This document shows, in pieces, positions 26,702-35,945 of a DNA stretch of 64,000 bases. The stretch spans positions 1 to 64,000 of the forward strand of contig NZ_BMKX01000004.1 of the NCBI RefSeq assembly GCF_014644555.1, written 5' to 3'. The DNA comes from Glutamicibacter ardleyensis (GTDB lineage Bacteria > Actinomycetota > Actinomycetes > Actinomycetales > Micrococcaceae). The position numbers were made by a program, and so were the translations under genes. The notes beneath the pieces are model-generated. The model saw nothing but the letters and a program-made list of their open reading frames with translations, was not told the origin of the DNA and did not search any database. Position 1 is the first letter of the stretch; each line of letters opens with the position of its first letter.

Positions 26702-28615
26702 GTGAAAATTGCAATAGGTGAGTTTCGAAAAGCCCTATGGCACCTCCGCCAAGGCGGCCCCCGGCAATTCCAGGAATGGTACCGTCGCAGTAATTACGAA
26801 TCTCGGACCGGCGGTTTTAGCCACAGCTTCCAAACTGATGTTGAAAAGACTCTCGGTCTTCAGCTGCCTGCGGTAACTTTTGAATCAGCACAAGGCACCG
26901 CAACGCCGCTAAAAGTTGCAGTCATCTTGGACGACTTTAGTGCTAGGGCCTGGAGTCCAGAATGGGATTGCACATTCATCACGCCTGCCGACTGGCAAGA
27001 TCAACTTGAGTCGATAGAATTTGATTTCCTGTTCGTTGAATCCGCATGGGCAGGCAACAACAAAGCCTGGCAATATCATCTCACGGGCACGAGTGCGCCA
27101 AGACCCGAATTAATTGACATGGTCGCTGCCTTCAAAGCAAAAGAAATTCCAGCGGTCTTCTGGAATAAAGAAGACCCGCCACACTTCGAAGACTTCCTAG
27201 ACTGCGCGCGTCTTTTTGATTTCGTTTTGACTTCTGATGAGCGAAAAATTGTGGATTACAGGCGCGAACTAGGCCACGATAAAGTGGCCGCTCTGAGCTT
27301 TGCGGCCCAGCCGGCATTCCACAATCCAGTACGTCCACTAACTCAGGAGCGCCGCGACGTGGCCTTTGCCGGGATGTACTTTGCCCACAAATTCCCGGAG
27401 CGTCGTGAACAAATGGAAATTGTGCTTGGTGGCGCCGTGGATGTTTCCCATAAACTCCCTCACGGAGTGGACATTTTCTCCCGCCAACACGGGGGAGATG
27501 AGAAGTATCAGTTCCCGGCTCCATATGACCAGTACGTGGTTGGCTCATTGGGCTACGACCAGATGCTATCAGCCTATAAGTATTACAACGTTTTCCTCAA
27601 CGTAAACTCGGTCGTGGATTCTCCGAGCATGTGTGCGCGCCGCATTTTTGAGATTACCGCCGCGGGCAGCGCAGTTGTATCGGCTCCAAGCGACGCTATC
27701 AGTAATTTCTTTAACTCCTCTGAGGTCTTAGAAGTCTCAACCCGTGAAGATGCTGCTAACGCCATTCGCAGCATTGTCCAGAGTCCCGAGCTGCGTGACC
27801 GGATGGTGCACCTGGGGCAACGGCGTATCTGGACCGAACATACGTATGCGCACCGTGCCCGCGAAATCGAAGCATTTGTTGGGTTACCGCAGGTTGAACT
27901 TTCCGCTAGCTCAATGACCACGCGCCCCAAGGTTACTGTGGCGGTTTCAACGATCCGTCCGCACCAGATAGACCATATTATTTCCACCGTCGCATCTCAG
28001 CTCAAAGTCGATACCGAGCTTATTCTGGTCACACACGGCTTCAGCATTGATCACGAACAATTTGAGATAAAAGCCGTGGAAGCAAAGCTTAAAGATTATA
28101 AGATTCTTGAATTATCATCCGAGCTGTCATTGGGCGACTGTTTGAACGCAGCTGTCGCGGAGGCAAGTGGTGACTTCATCACCAAAATGGATGACGATGA
28201 TCTTTACGGTGAGAACTACCTCTTTGATCAGGTGTCGGCGCTGCGTTACAGCGGTGCCTCAGTAGTCGGTAAACAAGCTCACTTCATGTACCTTGCAGAT
28301 TCGGATGCGACCCTATTGCGGTTCGCTGATCGAGAGCACCGATTTACGAATCTGGTCATGGGGCCAACGATGCTTGGACACGCATCAGTCTTCAAGAACA
28401 CACCCTTTGCCTCGCGAAGCAGGGGAGAAGATACGCAATTCCTGCGTGACGTGATAGACGGAGGCGGAACTGTCTATTCAAGCGACCGGTTTAACTTCAT
28501 GCAAATGCGTAGCGGGGACGGAAAAGCGCACACTTGGGGGCTCAGCGATGCTGAACTCACGGCGACTGGTAAGATTCAATGGTTTGGACGCAATGACAAG
28601 CATCTTTTCTTCTAA
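26702..28615 (+). CDS. CgeB-like plus GT2 glycosyltransferase
   Basis: The 637-residue protein has two catalytic domains. Residues about 65-395 are CgeB-like: FDFLFVESAWAGNNKAW, IPAVFWNKEDPPHF, VFLNVNSVVDSPSMCARRIFEITAAGSAVVSAPS. This is homologous to the middle module of the protein upstream. Residues about 410-637 are a GT2 domain: VTVAVSTIRPHQIDHIISTVASQ, FITKMDDDDLYGENYL (metal-binding DXD), TMLGHASVF and SRGEDTQFLRDV. No membrane segment is seen. GTG start, with a weak GAGTTGAGA before it. It is separated from the previous gene by a hairpin and followed 48 bp later by another glycosyltransferase. Donor unknown. Confidence 0.85.
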   Translation: MKIAIGEFRKALWHLRQGGPRQFQEWYRRSNYESRTGGFSHSFQTDVEKTLGLQLPAVTFESAQGTATPLKVAVILDDFSARAWSPEWDCTFITPADWQDQLESIEFDFLFVESAWAGNNKAWQYHLTGTSAPRPELIDMVAAFKAKEIPAVFWNKEDPPHFEDFLDCARLFDFVLTSDERKIVDYRRELGHDKVAALSFAAQPAFHNPVRPLTQERRDVAFAGMYFAHKFPERREQMEIVLGGAVDVSHKLPHGVDIFSRQHGGDEKYQFPAPYDQYVVGSLGYDQMLSAYKYYNVFLNVNSVVDSPSMCARRIFEITAAGSAVVSAPSDAISNFFNSSEVLEVSTREDAANAIRSIVQSPELRDRMVHLGQRRIWTEHTYAHRAREIEAFVGLPQVELSASSMTTRPKVTVAVSTIRPHQIDHIISTVASQLKVDTELILVTHGFSIDHEQFEIKAVEAKLKDYKILELSSELSLGDCLNAAVAEASGDFITKMDDDDLYGENYLFDQVSALRYSGASVVGKQAHFMYLADSDATLLRFADREHRFTNLVMGPTMLGHASVFKNTPFASRSRGEDTQFLRDVIDGGGTVYSSDRFNFMQMRSGDGKAHTWGLSDAELTATGKIQWFGRNDKHLFF

Positions 28616-28663
28616 AGGACTTGTGTGCGAATTTTTATTCGAAGACCGAGGAGTACGCAGTAG

Positions 28664-29839
28664 ATGAAAATCATGTTGCTGACTCATTCGTTTTCCCCTG
28701 AAATATCTCCTCCGCAACGACGTTGGTCGGTGATCGCAAACGAACTGGCCAAACTAGGCCATGAAGTTACCGTGGTTGCTCCTCAACCTCGAAGGAATTT
28801 GGTTCAAGACACTACGCCTTCCACTGATGATGAACGTATTCACGTTAAACGCTATAAATCACTGCGTAAGCCCAAAACTATGCTTGGGAAAATGCTGAAG
28901 CATGGTGTAGAAGCAGTGTTGAGTTTGCCTGCAGCATTAAAAGAAACTCCACCAGATGTCGTGATTGCAACTGTGCCGGCATTGCCGACACTAATTGTTG
29001 GTTATGCGGTCAGCAAGATCCGCGGCATTCCTTTCGTTGTCGATTTGCGCGACGCCTGGCCTGACCTTCTGAGAGAATCTCAGGTCTTGAAGTGGCGCTG
29101 GATGGAACCTATTGTTTCTCACATGCTGGCATATCTCGTGAAACAAAGTGACTTGCTGGTGACAGTGACGCGTGGGCTCGCAGTAAAGATGCGGCTCAAT
29201 GGTGTCAAAAATGTTGCGACAATATCCAACGGTGTGGAACTTGAACGGCCTGTGTCCGCTATTGACCGAGAGCCTCGATCTGGGGCTTTACGTGTGCTCT
29301 ATCTTGGAAACATTGGTCGAAGCCAAGGCCTGGAGACCCTAATTCAGGCAGCTAAGAGTCTTGGTGATGATATTTCACTGCGAATAGTAGGTAACGGGAC
29401 AGAGAAACGGCGACTCGTAGAACTATCTGAAGAGCTTGACGTAAAAGTCGATTTCAGAGAGCCAGTATATGGTGACCAAGTTCTTGAAAATTATGCTTGG
29501 GCCGATACCTGCGTCGTCTCGCTACGGCCAGACTGGCCCAGTTTTGATCACACGGTACCTTCGAAACTCTATGAATTACTGTATTTAGACCGTCATATTA
29601 CCGGCATGGTGCGTGGCGAAGCTGCTGGGATAATTATTGCTGCTGAATCCGGAGAAGTTGTTGGTCAGACTGTTCCAGCGCTTGTCGAATATTTGGCGAA
29701 CTTGGCGGCTAACCCGGACAAATTAAAGACCAACAACCATGGTTCACGTTGGGTCAAGAAAAACGCGTCCCTGCGTGATGCTGCCCAAGCCTACGCCCAG
29801 CTGTTAAATGACGTCGTAACCCGCGTTGGCAAGAGCTAG
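28664..29839 (+). CDS. GT4-family glycosyltransferase (WbuB-like)
   Basis: A 391-residue GT-B enzyme with an N-terminal acceptor domain (MKIMLLTHSFSPEISPPQRRWSVIANELAKLGHEVTVVAPQP), the linker segment FVVDLRDAWPDLL, and a donor domain with LRVLYLGNIGRSQGLETLIQAA and PSKLYELLYLDRHITGMV. The overall pattern is that of WbuB-type transferases that add amino sugars in polysaccharide units. The expected E-x7-E is present only partly (KLYELLYLD). Retaining mechanism inferred from the family. It lies in the plus-strand glycan run, 9 bp before the next gene, so co-transcription and coupling are likely. Confidence 0.85.
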   Translation: MKIMLLTHSFSPEISPPQRRWSVIANELAKLGHEVTVVAPQPRRNLVQDTTPSTDDERIHVKRYKSLRKPKTMLGKMLKHGVEAVLSLPAALKETPPDVVIATVPALPTLIVGYAVSKIRGIPFVVDLRDAWPDLLRESQVLKWRWMEPIVSHMLAYLVKQSDLLVTVTRGLAVKMRLNGVKNVATISNGVELERPVSAIDREPRSGALRVLYLGNIGRSQGLETLIQAAKSLGDDISLRIVGNGTEKRRLVELSEELDVKVDFREPVYGDQVLENYAWADTCVVSLRPDWPSFDHTVPSKLYELLYLDRHITGMVRGEAAGIIIAAESGEVVGQTVPALVEYLANLAANPDKLKTNNHGSRWVKKNASLRDAAQAYAQLLNDVVTRVGKS

Positions 29840-29848
29840 GACAGAATT

Positions 29849-31594
29849 TTGAATACCCAGCTATTATCAAACCTTACTAATACCGGCTTCCTGGTCGTAT
29901 CAAACTTGGCCGATGACCCGAGCTACTTCGCCCTCCAGGCATCAAGGAAGTTCAAAAACCGAGTCCCGGTCAAGATTCTGGACAAAGTGCTCGCGTTGGG
30001 GAAAAATATCGGCGTAGCATCTGCGTTCTCGGCAATGATTCGTGACGATAGCATTCAGTTGCAGACAACCTGCCGGCTGTGGTTAGAAGAATCGGGTTCA
30101 AAACGCGGCGCAGTGTTCTTAGCGAATCTCTGCATCGCTAGCGGCGAATGGGATACTGCCAGCTGTTTGTTGGAGCACGCAAAGTCATCTCGAAGCACGG
30201 TTCGTGCTAGAGCGCGGTTGCAATGGGGATTAGGTAACATGAGCGAGGCAATTGCCTTGCTTGAAAAAATACCCCCAAACCGGCAAAAGCGGCATTACGT
30301 TTCTGAATATAAGGTCTATTCGGGAGCTGAACCGAAGCTGCCCCCTACGCGACTTTCGGATGCAAGTAGTGACGGCCCAGCATCCGTTGTCTTCTTAGCG
30401 ACCAATTCGCTGCCTCACACGGGCAGTGGGTATGCACAGAGAACTCAGTCCACTTTGGCGGCTCTTGCCGCCGATGGATGGAAAACGCAAGTCTGCACGA
30501 GAGTGAACTATCCACTAAATATCGGTGTATTCCAAGTGAATTCGTCGGATCAAGTCGGGCTTGTGGAGTACGAGCGCTTATTGCCAGTTCGAGCAAAATA
30601 CGACTTATCTGGACGGATTCAACAGCAAGCGGAGTTGCTATTATCGAAGGTTGTTCGTGACCGACCTCAAATCCTCCACACCACGACAGATTTTTCCAAT
30701 GCTCTTGCAGTCAAAGCAGTCTCCGAGGCCACCGGCATTCCGTGGGTATATGAGGTTCGAGGTCAGTTAGCCGACACCTGGCTCTCTACAAGGCCAGAAT
30801 CGGCTGAAAATTCCGAGCGTTACAAACTCTTTCGCGAAAGAGAAGCGTATGTAGCCAAGAGCGCTGACCACGTGATCACTCTGGGTGACCAGATGAAAGA
30901 AAATCTCACGTCGGCGGGTGTAGAAGCAGCGAAAATTGAAATTTTGCCCAACGGGATTGGCGATGAATTTCTCAATGAGCCCGTTGACCGTTCTACTGCT
31001 CGGCATGAACTTGGTTTGGATGTTCAGGCATTTTATGTGGGCACCGTCAGCAGCTTGGTTCCCTACGAAGGGCTAGATACAGTTCTTCGTGCGGTGGCTA
31101 CACTGCAACCGGAAAAGGAGAACCTTAAAGTACTCATTGTTGGCGACGGTACGGACAGAGAAAATCTCATGCGTCTTGCGGCCAAACTTGGAATTTCGAA
31201 GTACTGCGAATTTACGGGCCGTGTACCGCGTGAGAAAGCACATTTATATCACGCAGCGTTAAACTTGTTCGTCGTGCCCCGCAAGGACAGTGCAGTAACG
31301 CGTGCCGTGACACCGCTGAAGCCGGTCGAAGCACTTGCTTCCCGGGTTCCAGTTCTTGCCTCCGATTTGCCTGCCCTAGGGGAACTGATCGAAGATGGCA
31401 TCACGGGTTATTTAGTGGATTCAAGTGATGTTGATCAATGGGCAAGTACAATAGATAGCTTGATGAGGAGCCCTGAAAAAATAAGTTCAATGGGGGAGTC
31501 AGGCAGAGATCTAGTACTTAAAACACGCACGTGGTCGCGAAATGCAAAGAAACTAGATAGCGTCTACCGGTCGGTAATAAATAAAACGTTGTGA
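29849..31594 (+). CDS. GT4-family glycosyltransferase with helical N-terminal domain
   Basis: The 581-residue protein has an N-terminal about 175-residue helical region (AFSAMIRDDSIQLQTTCRLW...ASGEWDTASCLLEHAKSS...QWGLGNMSEAIALLEKI) that resembles TPR-like repeats and may bind partners. Residues about 179-581 are GT4: FLATNSLPHTGSGYAQRTQSTLAAL, PWVYEVRGQLADTWLST, VGTVSSLVPYEGLDTVLRAVATL and TPLKPVEALASRVPVLASDLPALGEL. This region is closely related to the first module of the 22167 protein. TTG start, with GGACAG upstream. It is the last glycosyltransferase of the plus-strand run. Confidence 0.85.
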   Translation: MNTQLLSNLTNTGFLVVSNLADDPSYFALQASRKFKNRVPVKILDKVLALGKNIGVASAFSAMIRDDSIQLQTTCRLWLEESGSKRGAVFLANLCIASGEWDTASCLLEHAKSSRSTVRARARLQWGLGNMSEAIALLEKIPPNRQKRHYVSEYKVYSGAEPKLPPTRLSDASSDGPASVVFLATNSLPHTGSGYAQRTQSTLAALAADGWKTQVCTRVNYPLNIGVFQVNSSDQVGLVEYERLLPVRAKYDLSGRIQQQAELLLSKVVRDRPQILHTTTDFSNALAVKAVSEATGIPWVYEVRGQLADTWLSTRPESAENSERYKLFREREAYVAKSADHVITLGDQMKENLTSAGVEAAKIEILPNGIGDEFLNEPVDRSTARHELGLDVQAFYVGTVSSLVPYEGLDTVLRAVATLQPEKENLKVLIVGDGTDRENLMRLAAKLGISKYCEFTGRVPREKAHLYHAALNLFVVPRKDSAVTRAVTPLKPVEALASRVPVLASDLPALGELIEDGITGYLVDSSDVDQWASTIDSLMRSPEKISSMGESGRDLVLKTRTWSRNAKKLDSVYRSVINKTL

Positions 31595-31725
31595 TCCACC
31601 TCCTTACCTGCCGCAGGGACCTGCGATAGGGTTTACTAGTCGCGTTGGCTAAAAGCAGCGGTATATGATCAGTAGCAAGCTCAAAATTTTAGAATTTCAC
31701 TCGCATCAGAAGGAAAGCCACTTTA

Positions 31726-32958
31726 GTGAATAGCATTAAAGAAGTAGCAGTCATTGGTTTGGGATATATCGGATTGCCTACCGCCGCAATCCTGGCATCC
31801 AAGGGAATCATCGTAAAGGGAGTCGACGTCACCCCTCGCACGGTTGACGCAGTCAACAAGGGCGAGGTTCCATTTGTGGAACCAGCTCTGGGCGACTTCG
31901 TTGCAGCTGCCGTTGAAGCAGGTACGCTGAGCGCAAGCTTTGAGACTCCGGAAGCAGAAGCCTACATCGTTGCGGTTCCTACTCCATTCAACGCTGACTA
32001 CACCGCAGATCTGTCCTACATCGAGGCGGCCGCAGACGGCATTGCTCCTAAGCTCAAGGGTGGCGAGCTCGTCATCCTTGAGTCGACTTCCCCTCCAGGC
32101 GCTACCCAGCACTTGGCTGACTACCTGCTAGCTAAACGTCCGGATCTTACTACCGAGAGCCTTCTGGTTGCACACTGCCCAGAGCGCGTGCTCCCGGGTT
32201 ACGTGATGGAAGAGCTGGTCACCAACGACCGCATCGTTGGCGGCATCACGGTTGAAGCAGCCGAGAAGGCCAAGGCTCTCTATGAGACCTTCTGCCAGGC
32301 AGCAATCTTGACCACAGACGCAAAGACCGCCGAGATGGCGAAGCTGGTTGAGAACTCCTACCGCGACGTAAACATCGCTTTCGCTAACGAGCTCTCGGTC
32401 ATCTCCGACAAGCTTGGCATTGACGTTTGGGAATTGATCTCCCTGGCCAACCGCCACCCACGCGTGAACATCCTACAGCCTGGCCCCGGCGTTGGTGGAC
32501 ACTGCATCGCAGTTGATCCGTGGTTCATCGTGTCGGCAGCACCCGAAGAATCAAACTTGATCCGCATGGCACGTAACACCAACGATGCCAAGCCGAATTG
32601 GGTCATTGAAAAGGTTGAGGCAGCTACGAAGCTTGATACCTTCAACGGCAAGGTGGCCGTGATGGGTCTTGCCTTCAAGGCGAATATTGATGACATGCGC
32701 GAGTCGCCATCAATCGAAATTGCTCGTAAGCTTGCATTGGCAAATCCAACTGTTGAATTCCTGGCAGTCGAACCACACGTTGAGGCGTTGCCTAAGAAGC
32801 TTGATGGCATCTCAAACTTGGTCTTGACTCCAATGGATGAAGCCTTAGAAGCTGCCAACGTCATCACCTTGCTGGTAGACCACGACCAGTTCAAGTCGGT
32901 TCCCGCAACCACTCTTGCTGGCAAGGAAGTCATTGACACTCGCGGTCTCTGGCGCTAA
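31726..32958 (+). CDS. wecC: UDP-N-acetyl-D-mannosamine dehydrogenase
   Basis: The 410-residue enzyme oxidises UDP-ManNAc to UDP-ManNAc-uronate using NAD+. Motifs are VAVIGLGYIGLPTAA (Rossmann), IVAVPTPF, ILESTSPPGAT, AHCPERVLPG, AKLVENSYRDVNIAFANEL, the catalytic-Cys segment GPGVGGHCIAVDPWF (Cys about residue 263) and VMGLAFKANIDDMRESPSIEIA. These match WecC rather than Ugd (GGHCI and CPERVLPG). GTG start with AAGGAAAG about 9 bp upstream. It is followed 29 bp later by wecB, so the pair forms a ManNAcA-supply unit. Confidence 0.93.
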   Translation: MNSIKEVAVIGLGYIGLPTAAILASKGIIVKGVDVTPRTVDAVNKGEVPFVEPALGDFVAAAVEAGTLSASFETPEAEAYIVAVPTPFNADYTADLSYIEAAADGIAPKLKGGELVILESTSPPGATQHLADYLLAKRPDLTTESLLVAHCPERVLPGYVMEELVTNDRIVGGITVEAAEKAKALYETFCQAAILTTDAKTAEMAKLVENSYRDVNIAFANELSVISDKLGIDVWELISLANRHPRVNILQPGPGVGGHCIAVDPWFIVSAAPEESNLIRMARNTNDAKPNWVIEKVEAATKLDTFNGKVAVMGLAFKANIDDMRESPSIEIARKLALANPTVEFLAVEPHVEALPKKLDGISNLVLTPMDEALEAANVITLLVDHDQFKSVPATTLAGKEVIDTRGLWR

Positions 32959-32987
32959 TCGCTCTCCATCTGACAGGGTAGATTCAA

Positions 32988-34172
32988 ATGAAAAAGATCA
33001 TGCCGATCTATGGCACTCGTCCCGAGGCCATCAAGGTTGCTCCGATCGTCAAGGCCTTGAAAGAGGCTGAAATTTTTGATTGCGTAGTTGTCGTCACCGG
33101 ACAGCACCGCGAGATGCTGGATCAGGTCAATGAATTGTTCGGAATCACTCCGGACTATGATCTTGACGTGATTCAGCCTCGCCAGACCCTCAATGGCTTG
33201 TTGACCAAGACCATTGCCGGCTTAGATGAGATCTTTGAGAAGGAAAAGCCGGACGCCGTTGTCGTCCAAGGCGACACCACTACCTCCACGGCAGGTGCTA
33301 TTGCAGCCTTCTACCGAGGAATCCCGGTAGTGCACGCCGAGGCAGGTCTGCGTAGCTACGACATCTTCTCTCCGTTCCCGGAAGAAGCAAACCGCAAGCT
33401 CACCAGTCAGATTGCGAGCGTCCATCTAGCTCCAACCTCATTGAGCAAGCGTAACCTTGAGCGCGAAACCTTCAACAGCAAGGACATCGTGATCACCGGT
33501 AACACCGTGATTGATGCTCTGCTCACGGTGGTCGAGAAGAAGATTCCATTTAGCGATCCACAGCTCGAAGAACTCGTGAACTCAGGTAAACGCATCGTTC
33601 TGGTGACGACCCATCGTCGTGAAAACCAGGGTGAACCAATGCGCGGCATCGGACGTGCACTTGCACGCCTTTCCGCAGCTGAGCCAGACGTTCAGTTCAT
33701 TCTTCCGTTGCATCGAAACCCAGCAGTGCGCGAAGCGCTGCTACCGGAAATCGACGGAATTGCAAACATCACGCTGACCGAGCCACTGGCTTACGGTGAA
33801 TTCACCCGCATCATTGATGCTTCGACCTTGGTCTTGACCGACTCGGGTGGAGTGCAAGAAGAGGCACCTAGCTTGGGCAAGCCTGTACTGGTGATGCGTT
33901 TGAATACCGAACGTCCAGAAGCCGTGACCGCGGGTACCGTACGTCTCATCGGTACCGACGAACAGCGGATCTTTGATTCGGTTTCGGAACTGCTCAACGA
34001 CTCCGCTGCCTACGACGAGATGGCTACCGCCGTCAATCCGTACGGTGACGGAAAAGCATCTGAGCGTACCGTAGCTGCCATTGCTGAGCTTCTTGGCGTA
34101 GGAAAGCGTATCGAAGAGTTTGATTCGCGGCTTTCCGACGCTGATGACATGATGCGCGCAACCAGTATTTAA
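32988..34172 (+). CDS. wecB: UDP-N-acetylglucosamine 2-epimerase (non-hydrolysing)
   Basis: The 394-residue enzyme interconverts UDP-GlcNAc and UDP-ManNAc. Family motifs are IYGTRPEAIKVAPIVKAL, VVTGQHREMLDQV, VVQGDTTTSTAGAIAAFY, VVHAEAGLRSYDIFSPFPEEANR, VTTHRRENQGEPM, PLHRNP and LTDSGGVQEEAPSLGKPVLVMR. Key residues (Asp in QGDT, Glu in AEAGLR, His in THRREN) are all present. ATG start; GGTAGA is weakly complementary to 16S RNA. It immediately follows wecC and ends in a strong terminator. Confidence 0.95.
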   Translation: MKKIMPIYGTRPEAIKVAPIVKALKEAEIFDCVVVVTGQHREMLDQVNELFGITPDYDLDVIQPRQTLNGLLTKTIAGLDEIFEKEKPDAVVVQGDTTTSTAGAIAAFYRGIPVVHAEAGLRSYDIFSPFPEEANRKLTSQIASVHLAPTSLSKRNLERETFNSKDIVITGNTVIDALLTVVEKKIPFSDPQLEELVNSGKRIVLVTTHRRENQGEPMRGIGRALARLSAAEPDVQFILPLHRNPAVREALLPEIDGIANITLTEPLAYGEFTRIIDASTLVLTDSGGVQEEAPSLGKPVLVMRLNTERPEAVTAGTVRLIGTDEQRIFDSVSELLNDSAAYDEMATAVNPYGDGKASERTVAAIAELLGVGKRIEEFDSRLSDADDMMRATSI

Positions 34173-34189
34173 GTAACGGTAAATTACGA

Positions 34190-34226
34190 GAAGGAACCGA
34201 TTCGCTATGAATCGGTTCCTTCTACT
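34190..34226 (+). terminator. Rho-independent terminator after wecB
   Basis: Perfect 13-bp stem: GAAGGAACCGATT (34190-34202) with AATCGGTTCCTTC (34210-34222), 7-nt loop, followed by TACTTT. Confidence 0.9.
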
Positions 34227-34283
34227 TTATCGATTAGTGGGGTGCGGACAGAATTCCGGAAAGATTCTGCGTAGGATCGTATT

Positions 34284-35297
34284 ATGATGAATCAAACCGC
34301 CATATTTATTGATGCAGGATTTTTACTTTCTCTTGGTGGACACCGCGTAGCCGGCACAACACTGCGCTCAGCATTTACTACACACTACGAATCGCTGATA
34401 CGGGGCATAGTTCAGACCGTCAAAAAGAATACCGGACTGAACAATCTTAGAGTTTATTGGTATGACGCCTCACGCGATGGACTGTTTACTGAGCAGCATA
34501 AGCGTATTGGTTTAATACCAGGCGTCAAAGTACGTCTTGGACGCATCTCTTACAATGGGGAGCAGAAGGGCGTTGATCTCAGACTTGCGCTGGATCTGGT
34601 TGGGGTGGCAAGGCACGGAGCAGCTTCCGTTGCATATTTAGTTTCCGGGGATGATGACCTAGCTGAAGCGGTCGAGGAAGCTCAAGACCTAGGAATGAAA
34701 GTCATTCTCTTGGGAGTGACCAAATCCGATTCCCGGTTGGGTGTAGCTTCGGTGGCCGAACACCTAGCGTTGACCGCGGATGCGATCGAAGTAATCTCTG
34801 ATCAATTACTTGATAGCTCATTTACGCGCGTCCTGGAATGGGATCGCGCCCACGTAGATCAAGTAGCATCTATCGCCGGCTCGGTTCCAAAGCCCGAAGT
34901 AGCAGCAGAGCCACCGAATAACGTTCCCACGCCTGCCGTAATGAGCCAGCGTCGTAAAGGAACCTTTGAGCCACAGCCGGTGATTACCGGTAGTCCCGAA
35001 GTGGTTTATTGCAGTGACAACGAGCGTTCGGGTTATCAAGGACAAGCTGCCGAGGATGAGCGTGAGCTTGACACAGCTGCTGGGATCGGTTCCAAAGTCG
35101 CTACGACGTGGTTATCAAGTATCACGCAGGGCGAACTCGTTGAAATTGTTGCTGATCGTCCGCAGCTTCCGCCCGAAATTGACCGCACCTTGCTGCGGGA
35201 TAGTGCCCAAGCTCTAGGGGAATGGAAGACTGACAAACAAACTATACGACGTGCATTGCGGACGGCGTTCTGGAATGAAATCGATCGGCTCACCTAG
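34284..35297 (+). CDS. NYN-domain (PIN-like) RNase-type protein
   Basis: The 337-residue protein has an N-terminal NYN domain (about residues 1-175). AIFIDAGFLLSLGG gives the first Asp; VYWYDASRDG, KGVDLRLALDLV and YLVSGDDDLAEAVEEAQDLGMKVILLG give the remaining acidic residues of the metal site. Such domains are LabA/DUF88-like nucleases acting on RNA in known members. The middle (200-255) is low complexity. The C-terminus (265-337, ATTWLSSITQGELVEIV...DRTLLRDSAQAL...RRALRTAFWNEID) is helical and may be a regulatory or LOTUS-like tail. It stands alone after the wecB terminator, with its own promoter implied. Its link to glycan synthesis, if any, is unclear. Confidence 0.8.
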   Translation: MMNQTAIFIDAGFLLSLGGHRVAGTTLRSAFTTHYESLIRGIVQTVKKNTGLNNLRVYWYDASRDGLFTEQHKRIGLIPGVKVRLGRISYNGEQKGVDLRLALDLVGVARHGAASVAYLVSGDDDLAEAVEEAQDLGMKVILLGVTKSDSRLGVASVAEHLALTADAIEVISDQLLDSSFTRVLEWDRAHVDQVASIAGSVPKPEVAAEPPNNVPTPAVMSQRRKGTFEPQPVITGSPEVVYCSDNERSGYQGQAAEDERELDTAAGIGSKVATTWLSSITQGELVEIVADRPQLPPEIDRTLLRDSAQALGEWKTDKQTIRRALRTAFWNEIDRLT

Positions 35298-35945
35298 AAG
35301 CCCGAGTACTACGCATGAGCACATCTAGAAAGCTGACTAGATGGTACTGAATTTTTATGCGTCCATGGGGCAAAATTCCGCCGGATATACTGAGGTTGAT
35401 CCGAATGTGTGCACCTGAAGGCATTGGATGCAGATGCCCGAATCTGACACTGTTTCCAGTGCGAATCCCCTGTTGTTCATGAATTTAGTTCCCTCAGTTA
35501 GCCGTTATAAAAATAATAATCGGCACGAGTTAATAGTAATTATTGGGTACATGAACGAGAAGTTAACATCGCACCGTTCTCTCGTGTACTCATGTACTCG
35601 GGAATATCGGAGTGAGTGGATGGAGTCCGAATGCAGACGTTTTATAGTTTGAATGTGTAGCGACGTCCATTGGCGATCTGGCAGAGTCCACACCATCGAG
35701 TGTGCTTAGCATTTAGGTTCGTCTGAAAGGATTTTCCGCCGTATTTGCCGCACAAGAGCTTATAACAGCAGAGATCAGTTGCTACTTGCAGCGATGTTGT
35801 CTGCTCAGATGAGAAGAATGCCTCGCATAACGACATGCTCCTCGAATGTTGGCCTGATAAGTCAGTAACTGAAATTCGGAGAGCAGTTTCTGCCTCGTTG
35901 TCCGCGGCATGGGCGGTTCATAAGTCTAAGGTGTCATTTTCTGCG
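35298..35945. other. Intergenic region between NYN gene and acyltransferase
   Basis: No confident gene. A minus-strand frame at 35642-35836 ends CGKYGG...HTRWCGLCQIANGRRYTFKL, with paired Cys residues suggestive of a small zinc ribbon, but there is no clear family or start. Other short ORFs lack support. Confidence 0.35.

Noticed and set aside
31595-31725. Promoter for wecC from TTGGCT and TATGAT near 31645-31665
   Set aside because: Spacing between the boxes is about 13 bp, too short for a confident sigma-70-type promoter.
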